IMG/VR virus record: IMGVR_UViG_3300050020_000451
Coordinates: 1-31,830 of that record
Length of the DNA: 31,830 nt
Reading direction: 5' to 3' (one strand)
From: a virus
Shown here: one piece after another, positions 5,980-14,768 of the stretch
Numbering within the stretch: position 1 is the stretch's first letter
Layout of the letters: every line of letters begins with the position of its first letter
Translations under genes and position numbers: made by a program
The notes under the pieces: generated by a model
What the model saw: the letters and a program-made list of their open reading frames with translations, nothing else
Told to the model about the DNA's origin: nothing
Database searches by the model: none

Positions 5980-8316
5980 ATGTTCCCGCCCTCCGCACCC
6001 GACATCTCGCCCGCCATGGCCAACATGGTTCCTTCGCAGCAGCAGCCGCAGATTCCCCTGACGGATGCCTCGAAGAGCCTGCGTTCGCCACAGGTCAAGG
6101 CAACCGCCGGGCGCAAAAAACAGATCGAGGACGACGGGGCCATCGAGCGGGACCTGTTACGTGAGGCTCGCGAGCGATTCCGAACAATTGTCGAGTACGA
6201 GGAGAAGTTCCGGCGGAAAGCCATCGAGGAACTCAACTTCGTCGACAACATGGACCACTGGAAGCCGGAGCAGCGCGAAGAGCGCAGGGGCCTGCCCTGC
6301 CTGGCCTTCGATAAGATCGGTCCATCCTGCGATCAGGTAGTCAACAACATGCGCCAATCGCCGCCGGAAGGACGCATCTCCCCGGTGGGCGAAGGTTCCA
6401 GTAAAGAAGAAGCGGCAATTATCCAGGGGATCAACCGCAACATCGACCAGGACTGCGGCGCGGATACGGCCAGAAGCACAGCCTTCGAGCACGCCGTCAA
6501 GATCGGCATTGGCTGGTGGCGGGAAACGTTCGACTGGGAAACCAACGAAACCGAAGGGGACGCACTGCAGAACTGTTTTCTACAGAAGCTCATCTCCAAG
6601 CGGATTCCCAATCCCTTCTCGATCTACTGCGATCCGGCGGCCACCGAGTATGATCGCTCGGACATGAGGTACCTGTTTGCCACCGAAGATGTAGACCCGG
6701 TCGCTTTCAAGGAAGAGAACCCGGACGCGAGCACCGCCCTCACTACCGACTTCACGCACCTGTCGGACAAGGAAAAAGAGGACTGGTTCCCCGGCAAGAA
6801 GAGTATCCGCGTGGCCGAGTACTGGTGGATCGAGAGCGGCCCCAAGGTCCGGGTGCTGATGCTCTCCAGCCGAAAAGTGGTTCGCGAGAAGGATTTTCAG
6901 CCGGAACTGTATCCCGGCGTTTACGAAATAGGGCACCGCGACATCCGCACCCCAGTGGTCAAGACCGTGAAAATGACGGGTATCGAGGTATTGGGCGACG
7001 TCATGAAGTGGGAAGGCAAGTGGATTCCCTTTGTGCCGGTAATCGGCCGCGAAGTGCTGGTCGACGGCAGGGTAGCCTACCGCGGCATGATCCGGCCGGC
7101 AATGGAAGCCAATTTGGCCTACGACTTCATGGCCTCGAAAGAAGCGCAGGCGATCGCGCTGGCGCCGATTAGCGAATTTATCGCCGCCGCGGGCCAGGTG
7201 GAGAATCACCCCGAGTGGTACGAGGCCAATCGTAAGCCGCACGGCATCCTGACCTACGACCCGCTGGACGTCAACGGAATCCAGGTTCCGGCACCGTACC
7301 GGGTCAACACGGAGGCTAACATCGGGGCTATCACCCAAGCCCTGATGCACCGCGACCAGGACATCAAGAACTCGCTGAATATGTGGGGGCCGAACCTGGG
7401 CGAGCCCGCCAGTGAGCAGTCGGGCAGGGCGATCAACGCGATTCAGCGCCAGGGAGACAACGCCCACTTCAACTACGCGGACAACTACGCCAGAAGCATC
7501 CGCCACGCGACGCGCATCCGGCTGAACCTGATGCCGCACGTTTACAGTGACGAGCAGGTCATCACCATCATGGACCCGGACGGTAAGGTCCGCTCGGTCG
7601 CCATCAACAAAGACATCCTCGAAAAAGGCGTCCAGCGCATGTGGCGCGTGGGCGCCGATTTCAACCCGGCTCGCTACGACGTGAGCATCGGTACAGGCGT
7701 TCCCTACGCCAGCCGCCTGGATCAGCAAATTCAATCGGTATTGCAGCTCTGCGGGAATAATCCCAACGCCAGCGGCCGGGCCCTGGATCTCATCGCGAAA
7801 TTGCTGGATCTGCCGCAGGAATTCATCGACCGCTGGAGACCGCCCGACGTACAAGCGGAACAGGATGGCGCCGAAGGCCAGCAGCAAGGACCTAATCCCC
7901 AACAAATACAGGCGCAGATGATGCAGCAGCACCAGTTGATTCAGGTCCTCATGCAAAAACTGACGCAGCTTTCCGAAGATCTGAAGACGCAACGCCTGCA
8001 ATTGGAGAGTCAGGAGCGCATCCAGGCCCGTCACGACGCGGCCGGAATTTTGAAAGCGGAAATTTCCGCCAAGTCCGCCGAGGGGCAGAAACTGGCGCAA
8101 CTCGACCACGACGCCATAGCCCAGCGGATTGAAATTGTCGCCAACCAGCCGGACATCTCCGAAGAGGCCCAACAGACCCAGCCGCCGGCGCCCATCGCCG
8201 GAAGCGGCGCTCCCGGATCCGCCCTGGTGCCGCCGACAGCCCCGCCTCCGATCCCGCCGGCATCACCGGCTCCGATGGCGATGCAGCCAGGTCCACCGCC
8301 GCAACCCATGGCATAA
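5980..8316 (+). CDS. P22-like portal protein
   Basis: The portal forms the dodecameric DNA channel at one capsid vertex and docks the terminase. The 778-residue product resembles the P22 gp1 family (725 aa): a helical charged N-terminus, the segment ELNFVDNMDHWKPEQREER near residue 87, then CLAFDKIGPSCDQVVNNMR near 107 and NPFSIYCDPAATEYDRSDM near 211. The C-terminal third is Gln-rich and helical (around 625-715), resembling the P22 portal barrel, and ends in a Pro/Ala-rich tail. Two further in-frame methionines near the N-terminus (MANMV) are possible starts. Position after terminase and before scaffold/coat supports the call. Confidence 0.88.
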   Translation: MFPPSAPDISPAMANMVPSQQQPQIPLTDASKSLRSPQVKATAGRKKQIEDDGAIERDLLREARERFRTIVEYEEKFRRKAIEELNFVDNMDHWKPEQREERRGLPCLAFDKIGPSCDQVVNNMRQSPPEGRISPVGEGSSKEEAAIIQGINRNIDQDCGADTARSTAFEHAVKIGIGWWRETFDWETNETEGDALQNCFLQKLISKRIPNPFSIYCDPAATEYDRSDMRYLFATEDVDPVAFKEENPDASTALTTDFTHLSDKEKEDWFPGKKSIRVAEYWWIESGPKVRVLMLSSRKVVREKDFQPELYPGVYEIGHRDIRTPVVKTVKMTGIEVLGDVMKWEGKWIPFVPVIGREVLVDGRVAYRGMIRPAMEANLAYDFMASKEAQAIALAPISEFIAAAGQVENHPEWYEANRKPHGILTYDPLDVNGIQVPAPYRVNTEANIGAITQALMHRDQDIKNSLNMWGPNLGEPASEQSGRAINAIQRQGDNAHFNYADNYARSIRHATRIRLNLMPHVYSDEQVITIMDPDGKVRSVAINKDILEKGVQRMWRVGADFNPARYDVSIGTGVPYASRLDQQIQSVLQLCGNNPNASGRALDLIAKLLDLPQEFIDRWRPPDVQAEQDGAEGQQQGPNPQQIQAQMMQQHQLIQVLMQKLTQLSEDLKTQRLQLESQERIQARHDAAGILKAEISAKSAEGQKLAQLDHDAIAQRIEIVANQPDISEEAQQTQPPAPIAGSGAPGSALVPPTAPPPIPPASPAPMAMQPGPPPQPMA

Positions 8317-8375
8317 CCCGGCCGCTCCCGCCGCGAGGCGATGAGGGCAAGGCCGAACGAGACGAAACCTTTTAT

Positions 8376-9581
8376 ATGGCCGAACTGAGTGAGCTAACAA
8401 TCGAATCGAAATCGCAGAGCGCCGACACGATCCGCAAGATTTTGGAAGATCAGGGATTCGCGGACATCCAGACCGCCGAGCAAACCGACCGTCCTCCCGA
8501 GCCGGCCGTTGCCGACGCGCCGCCGGTGGCCGAAGCAATTCCACCCGCTGCCGAACCTGGTCTCCCCGCCGCCGATGGCGAGGACGCCGGCGAAACCGCG
8601 CAGGCCGCCGCCGCAGAACCGCCGGCGCCCGCGGAACACAAGAAGAAGGGCGGCTTCGCGCGCAAGCTTGAAGCCCAGAAAAGCGAACTCGACAGCCTAA
8701 AGGCCACGCTCGTTGCAATGGAACGGAAACTGGCGGCGCCCGCCGCTGTGCAACCGCCCAAGCCAGAATCTCCCGAGGTCGAACCCCCGAACCCCGCGGT
8801 TGCGGAAGACCCGGAGCCCAAGATCGAGCAGTTTGAAAACGAAGAGGACGCCTACAGCGCCTGGGTGAAAGCCGTCGCCCGATGGGGCGTACGGGACGAA
8901 CGCAGGGTACAGGCAAAACGCGAACAGGAACAAAAGGAGAGCGAGCAAGCTGCGCGCACCAGTGAGACGGAGCAAGCCGCCCGGTCGGCCGCCGAGGCGG
9001 AGTGGAAGTCCATCACGGAGCGCTGGAATCAATCGCTCGCCAAATCCAAGGCCGTTCATCCCGACCTGGAAGAAGTTCTGAATCGCCCCTTCGATCCGAA
9101 GAAGCCCACGGGCAACGTGGTATTGGGAACGGTCGCCAACGACTACGACGAGAGTGCGGAACTGTGCTACTGGCTGGGCACGCACCCCGACGAAGCCGCG
9201 AACATCGTCTCCCGCACCAACCTGCCCGAAAACTTCCGCAATCTCGGCCCGCGCGCGCAGCAACGCGCGATCCGCGTCGCCGAGGATGCCGCTCGAGAGG
9301 CGTTTGACGAGATTCTCGCCAAATTGCCAGCCGCTCCCGGCCCGGGGCAAGCTACCCCGGCGCCTGCCGAACGTCGTGAGACGCCCGCCGCAGCGGCCCC
9401 CGCACCGAATCCCGCGGCTGCTCCGGCAGCCGCCGCGCCGCCGCGCCCTAAAGCGGAGCCCCCGAAACCTGTGGGCCACCGTGGGGGCGCGGTGACCAAG
9501 CGTTACCCGGAAGACTACAGCACGGCGGAACTCAAGGCGCTGTCCATCGAGGATGTGCGCCGTCTCCGCGGGCTGAGTTAA
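8376..9581 (+). CDS. Probable capsid scaffolding protein
   Basis: The 401-residue protein lies between portal and coat, the P22 position of scaffold gp8 (303 aa). It has no globular core. It is a charged, Ala/Pro/Glu-rich helical protein: an acidic N-terminal linker (about 25-85), a coiled-coil-like stretch (KLEAQKSELDSLKATLVAME near 100), a long helix rich in Glu, Lys and Gln (about 165-215), then a Pro/Ala linker (about 330-370) and a short mixed-charge tail ending SIEDVRRLRGLS. This low-complexity helical design is typical of scaffolds. The ribosome site upstream is weak. The function is from position and composition, not from a motif. Confidence 0.7.
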   Translation: MAELSELTIESKSQSADTIRKILEDQGFADIQTAEQTDRPPEPAVADAPPVAEAIPPAAEPGLPAADGEDAGETAQAAAAEPPAPAEHKKKGGFARKLEAQKSELDSLKATLVAMERKLAAPAAVQPPKPESPEVEPPNPAVAEDPEPKIEQFENEEDAYSAWVKAVARWGVRDERRVQAKREQEQKESEQAARTSETEQAARSAAEAEWKSITERWNQSLAKSKAVHPDLEEVLNRPFDPKKPTGNVVLGTVANDYDESAELCYWLGTHPDEAANIVSRTNLPENFRNLGPRAQQRAIRVAEDAAREAFDEILAKLPAAPGPGQATPAPAERRETPAAAAPAPNPAAAPAAAAPPRPKAEPPKPVGHRGGAVTKRYPEDYSTAELKALSIEDVRRLRGLS

Positions 9582-9594
9582 CACTGCGATTTCC

Positions 9595-9628
9595 GGCCGC
9601 CGCCACGTCGTGAGATGTTGCGGCGGCC
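9595..9628 (+). terminator. Strong GC hairpin between scaffold and coat genes
   Basis: GGCCGCCGC at 9595-9603 and GCGGCGGCC at 9620-9628 are perfect 9-bp complements with a 16-base loop. The sequence after it is CAATCTTAA, without a real U-run, so it may act as a partial terminator, an RNA-stabilising structure or a processing site. It sits about 65 bases before the coat start, where differential expression would be useful. Confidence 0.4.
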
Positions 9629-9693
9629 CAATCTTAACCCCTAACCAGGCCTGAGATTTCAGGTCACTACCGTTGCGAAAACGGGAGGATATT

Positions 9694-10959
9694 ATGGACG
9701 AAATTTTGAATCCTGTGGTCATTGCCCAGGACAGCCTCATCCGGCTCGAGAACGACTGCACCATGACGAAGATGGTGAACAGAGAGTTCGACGAGAAGTT
9801 TGCGGTCAAGAACGAAAAAATTGGCTACACTTTCAATGCCCGCCTGCCCGTGCGTCTGCGCGGCCGACGCGGCGACGGCATCAAGCCCGAAGGCATCCAG
9901 GAACAGATGGTGCCGGTCGTGATCAACGAACTGTGGGGCCAGGACCTGCAGAACTCCGATCAAGACCTTACCATGACGATCGACCGCTTCGGCGAGCGCT
10001 ACATCGAACCCGCCTCGGCCACGATCGCCAACATGATCGACGGCGACCTGTGCGATCTGGTCTCCGGCTTCTTCAGTTTCGTCGGCGTACCCGGCGTGCT
10101 GCCGAGTTCGGTCGCCACCTATGCGGCAGCCGGCGTCGAGCTGACCAATAACGCGGTCCCCCGCTCGGTCAGTCTGAACGCCATGGTCATTTCCCCCGAC
10201 ATGACCGCAGCCGTGCTGGGCTTCAATGCAAACCTGCTCAATCCGCAGAAAGAAGTCTCCCAGCAGTACCTCACCGGAAAGATGGGGACCGCCCTGAACT
10301 TCCGGTTCAACGAGGATGTGAACATCTACCGGCACACCGTGGGCAACCTGGGAACCGCCGGCGCCCCGACCTCGAATCCGCTGGTGGATATCACCGGAGG
10401 CGGCGTGACCAACAACGGCGCCACCATCCTGACCAAGGGCTGGGACGCAACCGTCGCTATCTTGAAGCAGAACGATATCGTGTCGTTCGCGGGCTGCTAC
10501 GGCGTCAACCCGATCAGTTACCGCAACACCGGCAAGCTGCGCACCTTCGTGGTTACTGCCGACGTAACCAGCGTCGGCGCGGCCGGCACCATCAACATCT
10601 CCCCGCCGATGAACGCCGACACCACAAGCCCGTTCCAGACCGTGACGGCCCTCCCGTCCGATGGCGCGCAGGTTTTCGTGTGGGGTCTTCCCTACACGGC
10701 CTTCTCGACCATCGCGGCAATCACCACCGCCCAGGGCGCAGCGTTCCACCGCGATGCCCTGACCTTGGCCATCGTGAAACAGGAGCTTCCCGGCGGCATG
10801 GAATGGTCCGAATGGGTCTCCAACCCGAAACAGGGCCTCGGGATTCGCCTGGTCCGCGGCTACGTGATCGGAACCAACGAGAAAATCACCCGGCTCGATG
10901 TTCTGGGCGGCGTGAAACGCATCCGCGACGAGATGGGCGTCCGGGTCTGCGGCGCGTAA
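9694..10959 (+). CDS. Major capsid protein, P22 coat (gp5) family
   Basis: The product (421 aa from the ATG at 9694) is of coat size (P22 gp5 is 430 aa). I chose 9694 because GGGAGG at 9683-9688 precedes it at ideal distance; an upstream in-frame TTG at 9673 is less likely. Matches to the P22-type fold include an N-terminal helix (SLIRLENDCTMTKMV), a mid-protein inserted beta region with NDIVSFAGCYGVNPI (compare GDKISFAGVKFLG in P22) and a C-terminal segment FHRDALTLAIVKQE (compare the NVFWADDAIRIVSQPI region). It is flanked by scaffold and hairpins, as expected for the most expressed gene. Confidence 0.85.
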   Translation: MDEILNPVVIAQDSLIRLENDCTMTKMVNREFDEKFAVKNEKIGYTFNARLPVRLRGRRGDGIKPEGIQEQMVPVVINELWGQDLQNSDQDLTMTIDRFGERYIEPASATIANMIDGDLCDLVSGFFSFVGVPGVLPSSVATYAAAGVELTNNAVPRSVSLNAMVISPDMTAAVLGFNANLLNPQKEVSQQYLTGKMGTALNFRFNEDVNIYRHTVGNLGTAGAPTSNPLVDITGGGVTNNGATILTKGWDATVAILKQNDIVSFAGCYGVNPISYRNTGKLRTFVVTADVTSVGAAGTINISPPMNADTTSPFQTVTALPSDGAQVFVWGLPYTAFSTIAAITTAQGAAFHRDALTLAIVKQELPGGMEWSEWVSNPKQGLGIRLVRGYVIGTNEKITRLDVLGGVKRIRDEMGVRVCGA

Positions 10960-11044
10960 CAGAAAGCGGCTGATGCGGGCCCCCCGGCCCGCACTTCCCC
11001 ATAAACCGAAACCAACTCTCGAAACCACTGAGGAACTGAAAACC

Positions 11045-11824
11045 ATGAATACCAAAACTCGGGCTCTCGCCCTTCTGTTCGCCTGCATCGCTCTCGCCGG
11101 TTTTGCCTTCGGGCAGGCCACCATGCAGAGCACCACGCTCTCTGCCGCCATCGACAACACGCAAAAGAGTTTTGCCGTCGCGGCGGTTACCTACGTTCTT
11201 GCCCCCGGGTTGGCCAACGCTCCCGGCGGCATTGGCGCCCCTTCGACCGCCAACTACTACCTCCTGTACGTCGACCGCGAAGCCATGCGCGTCAGCGCCG
11301 TCAGCGGCACGACCGTCACCGTGCAACGCGGCGTTCTCGGGACCAAACAGACCGCCCACGCGTCCGGCGAGACGGTCTGGACCGGCCCCGCCAACTACTT
11401 CGGGATGCAGGATGTTCCCGCCGGACTCACCGAACCCGTAGCGGGCACCCCATGCACCTCGACCCTGATCAAGGTTCTGCCCTTCATCAGCGTCTCGACC
11501 GGACGCGCCTGGAACTGCGGCAACAGCCTCTGGACTGCCTTCGATCCGGCGGTACCCGAAACCCAGGGCGCGACCCTCGCGCTGGGGGCCTCCGGCCCGT
11601 CCATCGCGCCGACCAACCCGATCCATGTGGTGAGCGGCGCATCCACGGCGTTTAATACCATCACCGTCCCGGCGGCCCTGCCGCTGAACGGCTGTATTAA
11701 ACTGCTACCTTCGGCCGCCTGGCACACTACGACCGGCGGCAACATCGCAAGCACCGCGTACGTCGCCGTTGCCAATGTCAGCGTGCGCGCGTGCTACGTG
11801 GGATCGTCCTGGTATCTTCAGTAA
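11045..11824 (+). CDS. Secreted-type beta-rich virion-associated protein
   Basis: GAGGA lies upstream of the ATG at 11045. The 259-residue product opens with a textbook Sec signal peptide: MNTKTR, a hydrophobic core LALLFACIALAGFA, and a likely cut before Gln24 (AFG/Q). The mature part is Ala/Thr/Gly/Val-rich beta sequence with little charge and several cysteines, ending VRACYVGSSWYLQ. Segment YLLYVDREAMRVSAVSGTT suggests a beta-sandwich domain. It lies right after the coat gene, the place of decoration or head-fibre proteins, yet a signal peptide is not expected for a capsid component. No enzyme motif is visible. Confidence 0.75.
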   Translation: MNTKTRALALLFACIALAGFAFGQATMQSTTLSAAIDNTQKSFAVAAVTYVLAPGLANAPGGIGAPSTANYYLLYVDREAMRVSAVSGTTVTVQRGVLGTKQTAHASGETVWTGPANYFGMQDVPAGLTEPVAGTPCTSTLIKVLPFISVSTGRAWNCGNSLWTAFDPAVPETQGATLALGASGPSIAPTNPIHVVSGASTAFNTITVPAALPLNGCIKLLPSAAWHTTTGGNIASTAYVAVANVSVRACYVGSSWYLQ

Positions 11825-11843
11825 CCTACCGCCGATTGACTTC

Positions 11844-11865
11844 GGGGTTGGGAACTCCCAACCCC
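11844..11865 (+). terminator. Perfect hairpin between two signal-peptide genes
   Basis: GGGGTTGGGA at 11844-11853 and TCCCAACCCC at 11856-11865 are exact complements around AC (in RNA, a 9-bp stem with an AACU loop). It is followed by TAAATCTTT, moderately U-containing. It could be a weak intrinsic terminator reducing read-through into the next gene, or an mRNA-protecting structure. Confidence 0.5.
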
Positions 11866-11892
11866 TAAATCTTTCCATCGAGGACACCTATC

Positions 11893-12660
11893 ATGAAGCC
11901 CACCAGACTGCTCATCGCCATCGCCATCTTCGCGGCCTGCGTTTTCGCGCAAGCGCCGCTCCCCGGCATCGACTACCCGAGTCCGATTCCGGTTCCTTTC
12001 ATCGGCTACACCACGGGTTACAGCAATCCGGGGCTGTGCGTGCCGGGCCTTTCCCCGCTGTTTTTCAATCAGACCGCCGGAGCTTTCTACGGTTGCACCG
12101 CCCGCAACACCTGGACGGCGCCTTCGATCACTGGAGCCATCTCTGGAACGACCGGGACGTTCTCCAGCACGGTGACCACGACTTCTCCGCGGCCTGCATT
12201 GGTTGGCACCAGTATGATCGGCTCCGCCGCGGCTCCGTGGCTCAAACTATACCTGGGCACCGCCGCGACCAATAACTTCGTGTTCACGCCCGCGTCGACC
12301 GCCGCGGCGCGCGTGATCACGATCCCGGATCCCGGTGGGGCGGCCACTATGAACTTCGCCCGGCTGTATAACGGCGGCACCACGTCCACCTACACGCCCG
12401 CGGCGGAGCCAACGATGATTGTTCACTCCGGCTCGGCTGCTCTGGTCAGTACCGGAAGTGCCTCGCCCGTCACCATCGCGACGTTTTCCCCGGCCTTCAC
12501 CTCGGCGACCTCCTACGTGTGCGCCGCCAGCCCGCAAGGCGGCACGGCGGCGATCGCGGCCGGCGGATTGGCCGTAGTGCAGACCAACGGCGGCCAGATT
12601 GTCATCACCGGACCGTCCGGCGTTTCGACTGTCGCCAATTACATCTGCGTGGGCAACTAG
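11893..12660 (+). CDS. Secreted-type fibre-like protein (255 aa)
   Basis: A signal peptide is clear: MKPTRLLIAIAIFAACVFA with cleavage before Gln20. After a proline-rich neck come fibre-like beta repeats: GAISGTTGTFSSTVTTT (81-97) and GSAAAPWLKLYLG (110-122), a motif also found, in diverged form, three times in the fibre at 28250. The C-terminal part (about 150-255) is a Thr/Ser/Ala-rich beta domain ending VANYICVGN. GAGGA at 11880-11884 precedes the ATG. Together these suggest a short phage fibre or head decoration with an export signal. The gene ends TAG and is followed by a good terminator. Confidence 0.72.
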   Translation: MKPTRLLIAIAIFAACVFAQAPLPGIDYPSPIPVPFIGYTTGYSNPGLCVPGLSPLFFNQTAGAFYGCTARNTWTAPSITGAISGTTGTFSSTVTTTSPRPALVGTSMIGSAAAPWLKLYLGTAATNNFVFTPASTAAARVITIPDPGGAATMNFARLYNGGTTSTYTPAAEPTMIVHSGSAALVSTGSASPVTIATFSPAFTSATSYVCAASPQGGTAAIAAGGLAVVQTNGGQIVITGPSGVSTVANYICVGN

Positions 12661-12677
12661 CCCTCGCACGCCTTCCC

Positions 12678-12707
12678 GGGGGCGGTTGCAACCGTCCCCG
12701 CCTTTTT
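12678..12707 (+). terminator. Intrinsic terminator after the second secreted protein gene
   Basis: GGGGGCGGTT at 12678-12687 pairs with AACCGTCCCC at 12690-12699 (one G/U), and GCC plus a five-T run (12703-12707) follows. This is the most canonical Rho-independent terminator in the window. Because the next gene starts only 13 bases later with its own ribosome site, some read-through must occur, perhaps aided by the NusG-like factor. Confidence 0.65.
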
Positions 12708-12719
12708 CAGCGAGGAATC

Positions 12720-13058
12720 ATGACTACCTACTTCGGCAAACTCACGATCGGCGCGACTCCGGTTCAGCTTCCCACCGATTTCCCGCTGGTCAACAAAATT
12801 ATCGTGCAGCACGCACCCGGCAACACGGGGAACTTCAAGGTGGGAGGCAACGCCAGCCTGACCACTGACACCACGACGCCGGGAATCACCATCGCGCCCG
12901 CCGGTGCCGGGGCGAACCCGGACAACAGCACGCCTCCCGGAGGCGCCTGGTCCGTCGAATCCTACGCCGACAAAAACGATATCCCGGTCAAGCAGTATTT
13001 CTTCCACGGCACGCACTCGGGCGATCTTCTGATGTACCAGATCCACGTCAAGGTGTAA
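12720..13058 (+). CDS. Small beta-rich virion protein (112 aa)
   Basis: GAGGA at 12711-12715 precedes the ATG at 12720. The protein starts MTTYFGKLTIGATPVQLP and contains NKIIVQHAPGNTGNFKVGG, then a Thr/Pro/Gly loop (about 45-75) and LLMYQIHVKV at the end. This pattern of short strands with VQLP and NTGNFKVGG resembles a small module common in phage head-tail regions. It has no signal peptide, unlike its two upstream neighbours. A capsid or tail accessory role is inferred from shape and position. Confidence 0.7.
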   Translation: MTTYFGKLTIGATPVQLPTDFPLVNKIIVQHAPGNTGNFKVGGNASLTTDTTTPGITIAPAGAGANPDNSTPPGGAWSVESYADKNDIPVKQYFFHGTHSGDLLMYQIHVKV

Positions 13059-13126
13059 GGCACTCCCTGGAACTTCTTTGCCAAGCGCTGGTTCCGCGAT
13101 TGAGGAAAGCCGCGAGGAAAACCAAA

Positions 13127-13333
13127 GTGATACTGAATCCGCAAGGCAGGCCTCTTCGACGGCGCATAGGCTTTCTCGGCGGGTTTCAGGTCGAGCGCGC
13201 CGGATCAAACAAAGATCTGGTCTCGGTCTGCGGATTTACTATCGAGTCAAAAGACGACGAGCTAGCGCCCGAGGAAACCAAAACAAAAGACATCCCATGT
13301 CCTATAAGCCAGGCCCCAATCAACCGGACATAA
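13127..13333 (+). CDS. Possible small basic protein (68 aa), GTG start
   Basis: The frame reads VILNPQGRPLRRRIGFLGGF and then a polar tail (FTIESKDDELAPEE). GTG at 13127 has GAGG at 13114-13117; an upstream TTG at 13100 would add nine residues. It overlaps the following ATG gene by 37 bases in another frame, which counts against it. However, the 240-base stretch would otherwise be empty in a genome with few gaps. Low certainty. Confidence 0.35.
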   Translation: MILNPQGRPLRRRIGFLGGFQVERAGSNKDLVSVCGFTIESKDDELAPEETKTKDIPCPISQAPINRT

Positions 13334-13527
13334 AGCACGACGTCAAGCGCAAAGGTGCCCTCACGCAGCGCGCCGAGCGCAATGATCGGACGGTCGAAGA
13401 GGAGGCTCGCGCGGACGAGCACAAGCCCGGCCTCGCCGGACAACAGGCGCGGTATTACGAGAACGTGCTGAAGCCTGCTTCGAGATCCCGCAGTTCCAGC
13501 GGCAAGGGCCACTGGTCGAAACACTAA
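13297..13527 (+). CDS. Small charged hypothetical protein (76 aa)
   Basis: The product begins MSYKPGPNQPDIKHDVKRKG and is highly charged and helical in the middle (RAERNDRTVEEEARADEHK), with a Ser/Arg-rich C-terminus. GAGGAAACC lies about 20 bases upstream, a little far. It ends 12 bases before the first gp4-like gene. There is no membrane segment and no recognised family. It may be a small head-tail accessory. Confidence 0.55.
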   Translation: MSYKPGPNQPDIKHDVKRKGALTQRAERNDRTVEEEARADEHKPGLAGQQARYYENVLKPASRSRSSSGKGHWSKH

Positions 13528-13539
13528 AGTTCGTTCGCC

Positions 13540-14373
13540 ATGGGGACCTTCAACACCACCGTTTTCAATGCCGGAGCCCCAGCGGGTCCGGGAGGCGCGT
13601 CGTTTTCCGCCGGCTCGCTTTTCGACGCCATTCTCACCCCCGCATTTCGCATCGCGGGTTTGCTTCAGCGGCCCGGGCAAAAGATCAGCGCCAACGAAGC
13701 GGCCGAAGGGCTGCAAGTGGTCAACGATTGGCTGGACTGGTTGAAGCTTGACCGGCTCGCCGTCTACGCGATCCAGCGTGCCTTATTTGGACTGACTCCA
13801 GGCAAAGGCGATTACACGATCGGCCTGGACCCGTCCGGCCAGGTTATCTCGGACATTCCAGATGAGCGGCCCATCCGCATCGACCGGGCGAGTTTCATTT
13901 TTACCAACGTAACCCCCAACATCGAAGTGCCGTTGCAGGTTCTGAACGAGCAGGAATGGCAGGCGCTCTCGCCCAAAAGCCTTACCGCGTCGACGCCCAC
14001 CAAATTGTTCTACGAGTCCCTCTATCCCCAGGGCGTGCTTCATTTCTGGGCGGTTCCCACGGTGGCGTATCAGATGGCGCTTTATCTGTGGCGCAGCGTC
14101 AATCAATACCTCACGGTGGACGATCCGGTCCAGGTGGCGCCGGGATACCGCATCACGATGCAGTACAATCTGGCGCAGCAATTGGCCGAGCGCTATCCCG
14201 ACCGGCAGCGCATGGCGCCCTCAAGCACAGCCCGCGCCGTCTCCACCCTCGCCGCGCTCAAACGCGCCAACGCCCCGCGGCTACTCATGCAGTGCGAATC
14301 GGGAGCGCTCGGCCTCGATTACCGCGGCCAATACAACATCTACTCGAACTCGTACAGTTCGGGATCCAAGTAA
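13540..14373 (+). CDS. P22 gp4-like head-completion/tail accessory protein (copy 1)
   Basis: The P22 gp4 family binds under the portal to close the head and receive the tail. The product (277 aa, longer than the 166 aa of P22 gp4) has an N-terminal extension of about 30 Gly/Ala-rich residues, then a helical start (GLQVVNDWLDWLKLDRLAVY), a beta segment LTPGKGDYTIGLDPSG, a strand region ending in FWAVPTVAYQMALYLW, and a closing helical part with AQQLAERYPDRQ. The gene at 15081 shares this order. Position between coat-associated genes and tail genes agrees. Confidence 0.75.
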   Translation: MGTFNTTVFNAGAPAGPGGASFSAGSLFDAILTPAFRIAGLLQRPGQKISANEAAEGLQVVNDWLDWLKLDRLAVYAIQRALFGLTPGKGDYTIGLDPSGQVISDIPDERPIRIDRASFIFTNVTPNIEVPLQVLNEQEWQALSPKSLTASTPTKLFYESLYPQGVLHFWAVPTVAYQMALYLWRSVNQYLTVDDPVQVAPGYRITMQYNLAQQLAERYPDRQRMAPSSTARAVSTLAALKRANAPRLLMQCESGALGLDYRGQYNIYSNSYSSGSK

Positions 14374-14383
14374 GAGGCATCCC

Positions 14384-14650
14384 ATGGCAGACCAAGACCA
14401 AATCGATTACACCGCGAAAGGCATCAGCCCCGCGAGCCCCAACCCTTCGACGATTGCGGACGCAGCACAATCCGCTCCATCATCCCCTTCACAGACGGTG
14501 CGCCACGCAAGTAACGCGCCCGACCAGTGTATCGCCGTGACTCCAAAACTGCCCGCGCTGGTGAACGGTGGACAAGATATCGGCGCTACGCGCCAAGAAT
14601 TCCGCTGTCTCGCACCGGCCCAAAAAAGCGATCACTGGTCCGGACATTAG
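14384..14650 (+). CDS. Small disordered hypothetical protein (88 aa)
   Basis: AGAGG stands nine bases before the ATG at 14384. The product is Ser/Ala/Pro/Gln-rich, begins MADQDQIDYTAKGISPASPN and contains no clear core. It is probably flexible. It lies between the two gp4-like genes and is followed by a gap of about 120 bases containing GC hairpins. Family unknown. Confidence 0.55.
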   Translation: MADQDQIDYTAKGISPASPNPSTIADAAQSAPSSPSQTVRHASNAPDQCIAVTPKLPALVNGGQDIGATRQEFRCLAPAQKSDHWSGH

Positions 14651-14661
14651 AGCCGGCGCAG

Positions 14662-14679
14662 CGCCGCGTCTTCGCGGCG
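14662..14679 (+). repeat. GC-rich hairpin in a 118-base intergenic gap
   Basis: CGCCGCG at 14662-14668 and CGCGGCG at 14673-14679 pair perfectly around TCTT, a stable tetraloop-like hairpin. A second GC dyad (GGCGGC with GCCGCC, about 14693-14720) follows. No U-run is adjacent. Apart from these and the GAGGA before the next start, the gap 14651-14768 shows nothing I can name. Confidence 0.45.
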
Positions 14680-14768
14680 ACGGTTTGCGCCCGGCGGCGG
14701 AGCGCGATCCGGCCGCCCATTAGAACCGAAGCACACCCATCCTTTGACGTATTTTGAGGACTTCCCCA

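Noticed and set aside
6580-8172. Long minus-strand open frame (530 codons) across the portal gene
   Set aside because: It is the antisense shadow of a strongly supported portal gene in GC-rich DNA, with no ribosome site and no recognisable protein.
9667-11160. Long minus-strand frame over the coat gene and start of the next gene
   Set aside because: Codon-bias mirror of the coat gene; the translated sequence is rich in Gly, Asp, His and Arg as expected for shadows.
11826-11892. FliA-like promoter (GCCGAT box at 11831)
   Set aside because: No matching -35 element at suitable spacing upstream, so one box alone is not enough.
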